In this document: positions 30,551-37,900 of the stretch, in pieces | Layout: the number at the start of each line of letters is the position of its first letter | How positions within the stretch are numbered: position 1 is the first letter of the stretch | Source: a virus | Length of the DNA: 43,048 nucleotides | Strand: one strand, 5' to 3' | Virus record (IMG/VR): IMGVR_UViG_3300027759_000155 | Coordinates: 1-43,048 of that record | The notes under the pieces: model-generated | Databases searched by the model: none | The model's input: only the letters and a program-made list of their open reading frames with translations | Told to the model about the DNA's origin: nothing | Program-made: the position numbers and the translations under genes

Positions 30551-32872
30551 ATGACGGCAACAGTTAATCGAGAGTCTCAAACTAAACTAGCTAAGCTCTT
30601 AGCTAAAGAGAATATTCAAGTTGCAATTGGTAATTACACCACTGCATTCTTCGATGTCAAAAACAGAATTTTAGGTTTGCCATCATGGAACACTGCAAAT
30701 AAATATGTGTCTGACCTTCTTATTGGTCATGAAGTTGGACATGCACTTCATACTCCTGAAGATGGCATCAGTCGGTTTAAAGCAGAATTGCCTGGAGTTC
30801 CTTTTGACATTGGAAACATTGTGGAAGACATTCGAATTGAACGTCTCATCAAATCTAATTATCCAGGTCTTGTGTACTCCTTCAAAGAAGGTTATAGTCA
30901 CTTTGTGAAAAATGACTTTTTTAAAATTAACGGTGTCGACCTTGCAACATTTGGTTTTGCAGATCGACTTAATATTCATGCAAAAATTGGTGAATTTGTC
31001 GATGTGCCACTAAATACTGCCGAACGTGACATCTATAATAGGTGTTATGCTGCAGTAACTTTTGAAGATGTTTTGGATATTTGTAAGGACATTGCCAAGA
31101 TGATCAAAAATGAGTCGCAACCACAGCAAAAACAAAAGGGCAAATCAGATCCAAATGGTGAGAAGAGTCCATCTGCTGGCAATGACTCTATAGATCAAGA
31201 GTCTGAAGGTGATCAAGAGTCTGAAGATGATGCACAAAGCTCTGAAAAGAAAAATAGCTCAGATTCTGAAGACGATTCAAGTAGCGACACCTCATCATTA
31301 AACGGTGAAGATTGGACAGGTGGTGCATCTGCTACTGAGTCTGAACAACAGTCCTTTGAAGAGACTGAAAAAAAATCTGCTATTGAGAGTAAAGATGATG
31401 GCGGTGATATTGCCAACAATGAAACACTCTCCAAAGAACTTGAATCTCACACAATGAAGTCTGTTGATGAAAACATCAAAGCATTGCAGGACGATGACAA
31501 TATAAGTCATGTCGCAAATTCTCCATATTTGAAAGACTTGCTCTCAACTATAATTCCTATTGAAGAAGTTATGCGTGATCGTCGTGAGACAAATCCAGTT
31601 AACTATAATGCAATTTTAAATTCTGAAGTGTTTACGACCGAGTGGAAAACATTCAAAAGTCATACTGAAAAGAGTATTTCATCCCTTGTTAAAGAGTTTG
31701 AGAGACGCAAAGCAGCATATCAATATTCACGTTCTAAACAATCAAGAACTGGATCAATTGATGTCAATCGGCTCTACTCATACAAATATGAGGATCAAAT
31801 TTTCAAGAGTGTTACATCATTGGCTGATGCAAAATCACATGGTATGATTTTCTTCATCGACTATTCTGGTTCAATGCAAGGTACAATTGGTCGAGTTATT
31901 GATCAGACCTTGCAACTAGTGTACTTTTGTAAAGCTGTTGCAATTCCATTTGAAGTCTATGGATTTACCACTACTGATGAGTTTTATGGCACTGATCCGG
32001 TTCGTGCAGTAGAATGTAAACTTCCAGGTTATAACATGTGTTTTAATGACGTAAAAATTATTAACGTATTGAGCTCAAAACTGAATAAAAACAATTTTGA
32101 CTTGGCATGCCGTGAACTTAAAGCGCAATGCCCGCAATATGCCAAACTCGGTACTCAATCATGGCCAAGTGGACGTTTTCCACTTGGTGGAATGCATGAA
32201 AGATTTTCTGGTACACCACTTGTTGAAACTGTTATTGTTGCACATGAAATTGTAAAGAAATTCAAGCGTGAATATCCAATTCAAAAATTGAATGTCATCT
32301 TTTTGACTGATGGTGAAGAGCGTCCAGTCCAGTTTTCTAAAAACTCAGTCGGCGAAAAATATGAAAAGCCAGTCAAGGCCGAAAATGCCAATAACATCAA
32401 AATCACGATTGAAGGAAAGACCTTAGAATTTAAACGTAGAATGTCACGCAATATGTATGCTGAGGTTATTAATAATCTCAAAACTACACTTGGAGTTACT
32501 ACGATTGGATTTTTCATTGCAAACTATAAGTCTGACTATTCTAAACATTGTATTGCTGCTATTCAAAATAGTGGTAAACACAAAGACATTACGTGGACCG
32601 ATGCATGTGCAAAGTTTAAAACCATTCAACGCGCATCTAAAAAAGACAAGTGCGTCTCTATTGACAATGGATTTAATTTTGATTCATACTTTGTATTTGA
32701 ATCCAAAAACGATTTGAACATTGATGATGACAGTGAATTTGAAATTGGTGACTTTGAAGACTCCACCGCAACGTCTTCACAAAACAAAATTGCACGCGCA
32801 TTTACTAAATACACCTCTGAAAAGCGACTCTCCAGAGTGTTTCTCAACAAATTCACACAAACCATCGCGTAA
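30551..32872 (+). CDS. VWA protein with zinc-peptidase motif (CobT-like)
   Basis: A 773-residue protein starting at the ATG next to the promoter; an upstream in-frame ATG at 30449 would include the promoter and is rejected. The N-terminal domain has a HEVGH zinc motif (60-64) and a downstream NIVEDIRIE (89-97) that can supply the third ligand, as in glu-zincin peptidases. A long acidic Ser/Asp/Glu linker covers about residues 195-290. The C-terminal half is a von Willebrand A domain with MIDAS motif DYSGSM (near residue 437), plus FLTDGEE. VWA proteins of this kind pair with MoxR/CobS-type AAA+ ATPases, one of which is the next gene. Substrate unknown. Confidence 0.8.
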   Translation: MTATVNRESQTKLAKLLAKENIQVAIGNYTTAFFDVKNRILGLPSWNTANKYVSDLLIGHEVGHALHTPEDGISRFKAELPGVPFDIGNIVEDIRIERLIKSNYPGLVYSFKEGYSHFVKNDFFKINGVDLATFGFADRLNIHAKIGEFVDVPLNTAERDIYNRCYAAVTFEDVLDICKDIAKMIKNESQPQQKQKGKSDPNGEKSPSAGNDSIDQESEGDQESEDDAQSSEKKNSSDSEDDSSSDTSSLNGEDWTGGASATESEQQSFEETEKKSAIESKDDGGDIANNETLSKELESHTMKSVDENIKALQDDDNISHVANSPYLKDLLSTIIPIEEVMRDRRETNPVNYNAILNSEVFTTEWKTFKSHTEKSISSLVKEFERRKAAYQYSRSKQSRTGSIDVNRLYSYKYEDQIFKSVTSLADAKSHGMIFFIDYSGSMQGTIGRVIDQTLQLVYFCKAVAIPFEVYGFTTTDEFYGTDPVRAVECKLPGYNMCFNDVKIINVLSSKLNKNNFDLACRELKAQCPQYAKLGTQSWPSGRFPLGGMHERFSGTPLVETVIVAHEIVKKFKREYPIQKLNVIFLTDGEERPVQFSKNSVGEKYEKPVKAENANNIKITIEGKTLEFKRRMSRNMYAEVINNLKTTLGVTTIGFFIANYKSDYSKHCIAAIQNSGKHKDITWTDACAKFKTIQRASKKDKCVSIDNGFNFDSYFVFESKNDLNIDDDSEFEIGDFEDSTATSSQNKIARAFTKYTSEKRLSRVFLNKFTQTIA

Positions 32873-32881
32873 AATGTGAAA

Positions 32882-32903
32882 AAAGTGAGTTTTTTATCAC
32901 TTT
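32882..32903. repeat. Inverted repeat after VWA gene
   Basis: Perfect 7-bp arms AAAGTGA and TCACTTT with an 8-base T-rich loop, ending 4 bases before the -35 of the next promoter. There is no T-run after it, so it is more likely an operator or weak terminator. Confidence 0.4.
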
Positions 32904-32907
32904 CTTA

Positions 32908-32936
32908 TGTACAAATCCTAAGTTTTTGTGTATAAT
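32908..32936 (+). promoter_or_regulatory. Early-type promoter of CobS-like ATPase
   Basis: TGTACA (32908-32913), 17-base spacer ending TTTTTGTG, TATAAT (32931-32936). The ATG is 41 bases downstream, the longest early leader here; it is C/A-rich (repeated CACA). Confidence 0.7.
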
Positions 32937-32977
32937 GACTCTGTAAGCAATACAACACACCCCACACACACACTAAT

Positions 32978-34180
32978 ATGCTAGACAAAGTAAAAATAGA
33001 AACCGTCCTCAACGAGCTCCTCACGGCTCATAAAGGTTCAACGCAACTTCTTTCGTCAAAAACGGTTTTTGAAGTTGGTCGTTCTCATGGTCTTAAGTTC
33101 AGAGAAATTGATGAAAACCTAATTAAGCGTGCTCGCAAAGTTGGTCGTGGAAAACTCGATCTATCTGCAATCTCTGGAAAACCCCAGGAGTCCAGCCAAG
33201 TCATGACGAAAAGTCCGGAACCCGAAAAATTTAATTTGGCATGTACTGTCTCTTCAGTTACAAATGATGATGTCTTTATTCCAACCATCGATCAAACGTT
33301 TGTAAAATGGGGAGAGTATAAAAACATCCAACAAATTATTCAATCTCGCACTTTCTTTCCGGTCTATATTTCTGGAATGTCTGGAAATGGTAAGACCTTT
33401 ATGGTTGAACAAGCATGCGCTAAACTAAAGCGTGAATATGTGCGAGTTCAAATCTCTCCTGAAACTGATGAAGATGATCTTATTGGCGGTTTTCGGCTTG
33501 TAAATGGCGAAACCGTTTTCCACAAAGGTCCAGTCATCAAGGCAATGGAACGCGGTTGCATTCTTCTTATTGACGAACTTGACCGTGGCTCAAACAAAAT
33601 TATGTGTCTTCAAGGTGTTCTTGAAGGTAAGCCTGTAATGATCAAGAAAATTGGTGAAGTAGTTCACCCTGCCCCAGGATTTAACGTCATCGCCACTGCA
33701 AACACAAAGGGTCGTGGCTCTGAAGACGGCCGATATAGCGCGGCAAACATTATTGATGAAGCCTTTATTGAGCGATTTGTAGCCACGATCGATCAGCCAT
33801 ATCCTCCATTTAAAATTGAACACAGCATTGTGGCAAAACACATGGAGTCTATGAGTGTTAACGATCCAGAGTTTACTGATAAGCTTGTTGCATGGAGCAA
33901 CGTGATTCGCAAAACCTATGATGCGGATGGTGTTGATGAACTAATCTCTACTCGTCGTCTATGTCACATCGTCAAAGCATACAGTATCTTCAATGATCGC
34001 CTTACCGCAATCAGTATGTGTATTGCCCGCTTTGAACAAGAGACACGCGAAGCTTTCCTTGATCTTTACACGAAAATCGATGTAAACTCAATTAAAGTCA
34101 ATGAAGATGGTACAGTTGTGACAGACTCAGACTCTCCACAATTGACCGCAGCATCTACTGACAACGACGTCCCATTCTAA
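32978..34180 (+). CDS. MoxR/CobS-like AAA+ ATPase
   Basis: A 400-residue AAA+ ATPase. An N-terminal helical region (to about residue 100) is followed by Walker A GMSGNGKT (133-140), the DEDDLIGGFRL pore-side motif, Walker B CILLIDE (194-200), sensor 1 IATANT (238-243) and an arginine-finger segment IIDEAFIERF (258-267). The family includes MoxR ATPases and the CobS cobaltochelatase subunit, and phage members are usually labelled CobS. No cobalamin gene is nearby. Its partner is more likely the adjacent VWA-zincin protein, giving a remodelling or assembly machine. The acidic, Asp/Ser-rich tail ends NDVPF. Confidence 0.88.
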   Translation: MLDKVKIETVLNELLTAHKGSTQLLSSKTVFEVGRSHGLKFREIDENLIKRARKVGRGKLDLSAISGKPQESSQVMTKSPEPEKFNLACTVSSVTNDDVFIPTIDQTFVKWGEYKNIQQIIQSRTFFPVYISGMSGNGKTFMVEQACAKLKREYVRVQISPETDEDDLIGGFRLVNGETVFHKGPVIKAMERGCILLIDELDRGSNKIMCLQGVLEGKPVMIKKIGEVVHPAPGFNVIATANTKGRGSEDGRYSAANIIDEAFIERFVATIDQPYPPFKIEHSIVAKHMESMSVNDPEFTDKLVAWSNVIRKTYDADGVDELISTRRLCHIVKAYSIFNDRLTAISMCIARFEQETREAFLDLYTKIDVNSIKVNEDGTVVTDSDSPQLTAASTDNDVPF

Positions 34181-34184
34181 ACCC

Positions 34185-34208
34185 TTTGATGTGTGGTCCT
34201 ACATCAAA
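34185..34208. repeat. Hairpin between ATPase and HTH genes
   Basis: Perfect 8-bp arms TTTGATGT and ACATCAAA, 8-base loop, no T-run. It lies just after the ATPase stop and 49 bases before the HTH gene. It may be an RNA processing site or an operator; it does not look like a terminator. Confidence 0.4.
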
Positions 34209-34256
34209 CATAAAAACTGGCCAAAACAAAAAAAAGAAAAACAAAAATAAACGTAT

Positions 34257-34511
34257 ATGACTAAGAAACAAACACAGAGACTGACCCGCCTTGCTAACGC
34301 CATGACACAGGCAGATGCAATTTATTCTTTCCTTCAAGAGGGAAATGAATTTTCTGCAGCTGAAGCAAAGCAGAGCGGTATTGCTGATCCTTCGCGCGTG
34401 ATCAGCAAACTTCGTGCAGAAGGTTTTGCAATCTACCTTAATGATCGCAAGACCCGTACTGGTGATAAGGTTCGCCGTTATCGCCTTGGAACTCCACGTG
34501 CTAATGCGTAA
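34257..34511 (+). CDS. Small helix-turn-helix protein
   Basis: An 84-residue basic protein with a winged-helix-like layout: helices RLTRLANAMTQADAIYSFLQ and SAAEAKQSGI, the recognition helix DPSRVISKLRAEG, then a beta wing (AIYLNDRKTRTGDKVRRYRL). This matches the small HTH family common near the clamp gene in aquatic T4-like phages. It probably binds DNA and may regulate the early genes around it, though targets are unknown. A strong terminator follows directly, so it is likely the last gene of the VWA-ATPase transcript. Confidence 0.7.
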   Translation: MTKKQTQRLTRLANAMTQADAIYSFLQEGNEFSAAEAKQSGIADPSRVISKLRAEGFAIYLNDRKTRTGDKVRRYRLGTPRANA

Positions 34512-34519
34512 TTCAAATC

Positions 34520-34555
34520 GGCGGGTAGACTCATGTAGAGTCTACCCGCCTTTTT
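34520..34555 (+). terminator. Strong intrinsic terminator before gp45
   Basis: Perfect 13-bp arms GGCGGGTAGACTC and GAGTCTACCCGCC, 5-base loop, then TTTTT. It separates the VWA/ATPase/HTH unit from the replisome genes. Confidence 0.94.
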
Positions 34556-34582
34556 ATGCTTAAATTTTAAAATAAAAATCAC

Positions 34583-34612
34583 TATCAGCTCACAAAAGCT
34601 GATATATAAAAT
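34583..34612 (+). promoter_or_regulatory. Probable gp45 promoter with inverted repeat
   Basis: An inverted repeat TATCAGCT / AGCTGATA (34583-34604, 6-base loop) is followed at once by a TATAAAAT -10-like stretch (34605-34612), 7 bases before the gp45 ATG. No TGTACA -35 is present, so this may need an activator or be repressed at the repeat. That is inference. Confidence 0.45.
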
Positions 34613-34619
34613 AGCAAAT

Positions 34620-35297
34620 ATGATTAAACTATCCTCACAAACACTTGACATTCTGAAGAACTTTTCAGGTATCAATTCAAATCTAGTCATTAAGGCTGGA
34701 GAACCGCTTGCCACAATTTCTGAAGCAAAAAATATTATGGCAATTGCCAATATTTCTGAACAGTTTAACAGCAATTTTGGTATTTATGACCTCAACGAAT
34801 TTATCAGCATGTTTTCACTTATGCAAGATCCTGAACTTGATGTCACTGAAAGCAGCATCCTTTTTAAATCTGGAAGAAGCAAAGCATCCTATCGTTTTGC
34901 AGATGAGAGTATCTTAACTTCTCCTAAGAGTAAAATTACAATGCCTCAAACTGATTTGACTGTAAAAATTAGTGGTGAAATGCTGTCACAAGTTCGCAAA
35001 GCAGCTGGTGTGCTTGGACACTCTATTCTCGCTATCTCTGGAGAAAATGGTGTTGTAACTCTTAATATTGTAGATCCTAAAAACTCTTCAGCAAATAGTT
35101 TCTCACTTGTAATTGATGAAGCAAATGCACAAACCGAAACTTTTGATCTGCAGTTTATGATTGCAAACCTTAAGGTACTTCCCGGTGACTACACCGTTGA
35201 TATTGCCTATTCTTCTAAGCTTATTAGTCATTGGAAAAACACATCACAAGACGTACAATACTATATTGCTCTCGAAAAAACATCCTCAAATAACTAA
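34620..35297 (+). CDS. gp45: Sliding clamp gp45
   Basis: The 225-residue trimeric sliding clamp, matching T4 gp45 (228). Family marks are the N-terminal IKLSSQTLDILKNFSGINSN (20 residues), SEAKNIMAIANISEQF, the FGIYDLNEFISMFSL strand-helix and the domain-2 opening VKISGEMLSQVRKAAGVLGH, with a C-terminal PGDYTVDIAYSSKLISHW. It tethers DNA polymerase to DNA and, bound to gp55 at TATAAATA promoters, activates late transcription. It opens the clamp, clamp-loader, RegA and polymerase run in T4 order, after a strong terminator. Confidence 0.95.
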   Translation: MIKLSSQTLDILKNFSGINSNLVIKAGEPLATISEAKNIMAIANISEQFNSNFGIYDLNEFISMFSLMQDPELDVTESSILFKSGRSKASYRFADESILTSPKSKITMPQTDLTVKISGEMLSQVRKAAGVLGHSILAISGENGVVTLNIVDPKNSSANSFSLVIDEANAQTETFDLQFMIANLKVLPGDYTVDIAYSSKLISHWKNTSQDVQYYIALEKTSSNN

Positions 35298-35303
35298 AAA
35301 AAT

Positions 35304-35570
35304 ATGGAAACAACAACAACAACAGATACACAACTAAAACTAACAAACGATGTTATTCTTATGAGTAACATCATCAATGTCGCCTCTCGTCGTGGAGCAT
35401 TTGAAGCAAATGAATTTACCATTGTTGGTAATCTACACGAAAAACTAGTAGCTCTTATTCCAAAAGAAGAGCCGGTTGAAGAGTCTACTGCAGAATCTAC
35501 AAACACCTCTGCAGATGATGACGGACAAATTCAATTTGAATTTGTCCAAGGCGTTGATGCCACAAACTAA
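35304..35570 (+). CDS. Small acidic protein in replisome operon
   Basis: An 88-residue protein 6 bases after gp45. The N-terminal half has a helix pattern (LTNDVILMSNIINVASRRGA, then FEANEFTIVGNLHEKL) seen in small proteins located between clamp genes of aquatic T4-like phages. The C-terminus is acidic and low in complexity (EEPVEESTAES, then SADDDGQIQFEF). The function is unknown. It is not recognisable as the T4 late co-activator gp33, although an acidic helical protein here would be a reasonable candidate to test. Confidence 0.55.
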   Translation: METTTTTDTQLKLTNDVILMSNIINVASRRGAFEANEFTIVGNLHEKLVALIPKEEPVEESTAESTNTSADDDGQIQFEFVQGVDATN

Positions 35571-35588
35571 ACCTCACACAAATATATT

Positions 35589-35843
35589 ATGATTGACTTG
35601 ACAGACCCTAAAACACAAAAAGAACTGCGTGATGCAGTAAAAGAAATTAGCATTCAACTTGCACAAATGGATGATTGCCGAGATCAAATTAAAGAAATTA
35701 TTAATGCATCAGCTGATGCCTTTAATTTGCCAAAGCCATTGATTCGCAAAGTGTCAAGACTATACCATAAGAAAAACGCAGCACAATTCGAAAATGAAGC
35801 GGCTGAGATTAAAAATGTGTACAAGCATATTACTTTGGTATAA
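35589..35843 (+). CDS. dsbA: dsDNA-binding protein DsbA
   Basis: An 84-residue helical protein resembling T4 DsbA (89), a double-stranded DNA-binding protein that helps transcription from late promoters. The second half is the match: PKPLIRKVSRLYHKKNAAQF followed by ENEAAEIKNVYKHI, corresponding to T4 MFNRLLALYHKDNRDVFEAE followed by TEEVVELYDTVF. The first half is an amphipathic helix (ELRDAVKEISIQLAQMDDCRD). It fits functionally with gp55, gp45 and many late boxes. The early-type promoter for gp44 begins inside its last codons. Confidence 0.7.
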   Translation: MIDLTDPKTQKELRDAVKEISIQLAQMDDCRDQIKEIINASADAFNLPKPLIRKVSRLYHKKNAAQFENEAAEIKNVYKHITLV

Positions 35844-35846
35844 GAT
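35818..35846 (+). promoter_or_regulatory. Early-type promoter of gp44
   Basis: TGTACA (35818-35823), 17-base spacer, TAAGAT (35841-35846), ATG 6 bases later. It lies mostly inside the end of dsbA, so chance cannot be excluded, but -35, spacer and start spacing match the class. Confidence 0.45.
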
Positions 35847-35852
35847 TGACCT

Positions 35853-36800
35853 ATGAAGACAGACGAATATTTGTGGTGCGAAAAATACCGCCCCCGCACA
35901 ATTGATGAATGCATCTTGCCAAGTGAGTTAAAGTCTACCTTTAACGAGCTTGTGCAGGGTGGGCAACTTCCAAACTTGTTGCTCTCAGGAACAGCAGGAC
36001 TTGGAAAAACTACGGTTGCAAAGGCGTTATGCAATATGCTGGGACTTGATTATATCCTAATCAACGGTTCTGAAGAGAGTGGAATCGATGTATTGCGAAA
36101 TAAGATTAAGCAGTTTGCAAGCACAGTATCGCTGTCTGGTGGTTATAAGGTAGTCATTCTTGATGAGGCTGACTACCTTAATCCACAAAGTACACAACCT
36201 GCGCTGCGTGGTTTTATTGAAGAGTTTAGCAACAACTGCCGATTTATTCTTACATGCAATTTCAAGAATCGTATTATTAGTCCATTGCATTCACGATGTT
36301 CAGTAATTGAATTTAATACGACTAAAAAATCTTTGGCATCTCTTGCTGGAGACTTTATGAAACGTCTGACCTTTATTCTTAAAACTGAAGGAATTAAATA
36401 CACTGATAAAACTATTGCTGAATTAATTATTCGTTATGCTCCTGACTGGAGACGAGTCATCAATGAATGTCAACGTTACAGCACGAGTGGAGAAATTCCA
36501 ACAGCAATTCTTGTTGGCATGAGCGATGAAAACATTGCAGAACTTGCAAACTATTTAAAGTCAAAAGATTTTAAGAGTATGCGAAATTGGGTTGTCAATA
36601 ATAGTAGTCTTGACAGCAGTGTTGTATTTAGAAAAATCTATGACAGTCTCTATGACATTGCATTGCCAGCATCTATTCCTTCTGCAGTTCTTATTCTTGC
36701 AGACTATAGTTATAAAGCAGCATTTGTAAGTGACAGAGAACTTAATATGGTTGCATGTTTAACTGAACTTATGGGAAATGTCGAATGGACGAAAAAGTAA
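35853..36800 (+). CDS. gp44: Clamp loader large subunit gp44
   Basis: A 315-residue AAA+ clamp loader, matching T4 gp44 (319). WCEKYRPRTIDECILP opening (8-23), Walker A GTAGLGKT (46-53), Walker B VVILDEAD (100-107), sensor 1 TCNFKNRI and the SRC arginine-finger motif HSRCSVIEF (146-154). The C-terminal collar helix region follows. With gp62 it opens and loads gp45 at primer ends. Stop and start overlap with gp62 by 16 bases. Confidence 0.95.
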   Translation: MKTDEYLWCEKYRPRTIDECILPSELKSTFNELVQGGQLPNLLLSGTAGLGKTTVAKALCNMLGLDYILINGSEESGIDVLRNKIKQFASTVSLSGGYKVVILDEADYLNPQSTQPALRGFIEEFSNNCRFILTCNFKNRIISPLHSRCSVIEFNTTKKSLASLAGDFMKRLTFILKTEGIKYTDKTIAELIIRYAPDWRRVINECQRYSTSGEIPTAILVGMSDENIAELANYLKSKDFKSMRNWVVNNSSLDSSVVFRKIYDSLYDIALPASIPSAVLILADYSYKAAFVSDRELNMVACLTELMGNVEWTKK

Positions 36801-37225
36801 AAAAATTATCGCCATTTGATTTTATCAACTCCATTAACAGTGGAGCCGTTGGTGAAAATTTAATGGAAGACTGCACTGCTGATACGAGTGAATCACTTCC
36901 AGATCAAGGTCGTGCTGATAAACAATATGTCCCATTTATCGTTAATCGTGGATTGTCATATTTTCAAGACACTGTCTTGTTTGCAAATGAAATGAATATA
37001 CATTGCAGTCTACCTGCTAAAATGCAATATGACTTTTTAAAATTGGCGATTCGACCTCGTAAACGCTTTAGTAAATGGGGTAAACGACAAGATGATGGAG
37101 AACACATCTCGTATATTATGAAGGAGTATCAATACAGTTCAGAGGCAGCACGAAATGTGTTGCATCTGTTTTCTCAACAACAATTACAAACATTAAAGAA
37201 AAAATATGACACAGGAGGAAAATAA
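36785..37225 (+). CDS. gp62: Clamp loader small subunit gp62
   Basis: A 146-residue small clamp-loader subunit, shorter than T4 gp62 (187) and more like the compact version in aquatic T4-like phages. Marks are SPFDFINSIN, the conserved VNRGLSYFQDTVLFANEMN (19 residues), LPAKMQYDFLKLAIRPRKRF and SKWGKRQDD, then a helix pair ending QQLQTLKKKYD. It overlaps gp44 by 16 bases, suggesting coupled translation, as the T4 pair is also coupled, to set the 4:1 ratio. Confidence 0.88.
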   Translation: MDEKVKKLSPFDFINSINSGAVGENLMEDCTADTSESLPDQGRADKQYVPFIVNRGLSYFQDTVLFANEMNIHCSLPAKMQYDFLKLAIRPRKRFSKWGKRQDDGEHISYIMKEYQYSSEAARNVLHLFSQQQLQTLKKKYDTGGK

Positions 37226-37418
37226 CATAATTGAGGCTGAAGTAGTTGAATCTAGTGTAATTGATCCAATGAAAATTACAATTGATCCACGAAAAGTTTT
37301 GATGCGAATGTTGGCTCGTGGATGGAGAACACAATCTACAAAGAAAAACTTGTCTCCAAATCGCGTTGAGAAGCGTAGAAAACGCAACAAACAGACAAAG
37401 AAGAGTCGCCGGCGATAG
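37206..37418 (+). CDS. Small basic protein overlapping gp62
   Basis: A 70-residue protein starting inside gp62 (20-base overlap). The first third is acidic (EENNIIEAEVVES), the middle reads IDPMKITIDPRKVLMRMLARGW, and the last 24 residues are strongly basic (NRVEKRRKRNKQTKKSRRR). The basic tail suggests nucleic-acid binding. No family is recognised. The overlap and high-charge tail make it less certain, but the frame is clean and fills the gap before regA. Confidence 0.5.
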   Translation: MTQEENNIIEAEVVESSVIDPMKITIDPRKVLMRMLARGWRTQSTKKNLSPNRVEKRRKRNKQTKKSRRR

Positions 37419-37437
37419 ACGCGTAATGTTGGTATAT

Positions 37438-37445
37438 TATAAATA
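37438..37445 (+). promoter_or_regulatory. Late promoter box before regA
   Basis: Exact TATAAATA, 17 bases before the ATG at 37463. It is unexpected for regA, which acts early in T4. Confidence 0.65.
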
Positions 37446-37462
37446 CATAGTATATCAATATT

Positions 37463-37900
37463 ATGAGCAACTTATATTTGGACAATGACATTGTCGATTG
37501 GACACCATCTCAAATGCTTGAGGTGTATCTTGCCGACCCCGATGATTTTTTAAAGGTTAAAGAGACACTTTCTCGCATTGGTGTGTGTTCAAAACGCGAT
37601 GGCAATACTCTTTTCCAAAGTTGTCATATTCTTCATAAACAAGGGCGTTACTTTATAGTTCATTTTAAAGAACTCTTTATGTTAGATGGAAAACCATCTA
37701 CATTTACATATGAAGATCAGTGCAGACGTAACACAATTGCAACCCTACTTTCAGATTGGAATTTACTTTCACTTGCAAATCGAGCAGCTATAAACGGCAC
37801 GTCTTCACTAAAACAAATAAAAATTATTTCTCATAGTGATAAACCGAATTGGAATTTACAGTCAAAATATAGCATTGGAAATGTAAATAAAAAAGCATGA
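37463..37900 (+). CDS. regA: Translational repressor RegA
   Basis: A 145-residue homologue of T4 RegA (122), which binds early mRNAs near start codons and represses them. DPDDFLKVKETLSRIGVCSK, LFQSCHILHKQGRYFIVHFK, then DQCRRNTIATLLSDWNLLSL and a final LQSKYSIGN match T4 segments PEDFLKVKETL, LYQSCHILQKKGLYYIVHFK, VRRDSIAWLLEDWGL and PKYTIGN. The T4 start MIEITLKKPEDFL lines up with an internal ATG at 37514 (MLEVYLADPDDFL), so the first 17 residues are an extension or that ATG is the true start. It lies in its T4 place between 62 and 43. Confidence 0.92.
   Translation: MSNLYLDNDIVDWTPSQMLEVYLADPDDFLKVKETLSRIGVCSKRDGNTLFQSCHILHKQGRYFIVHFKELFMLDGKPSTFTYEDQCRRNTIATLLSDWNLLSLANRAAINGTSSLKQIKIISHSDKPNWNLQSKYSIGNVNKKA

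Noticed and set aside
32978-34180. Cobalt chelatase CobS in a B12 pathway
   Set aside because: Only the AAA+ ATPase matches. No CobN or other cobalamin gene is present, and the VWA partner carries a peptidase motif.
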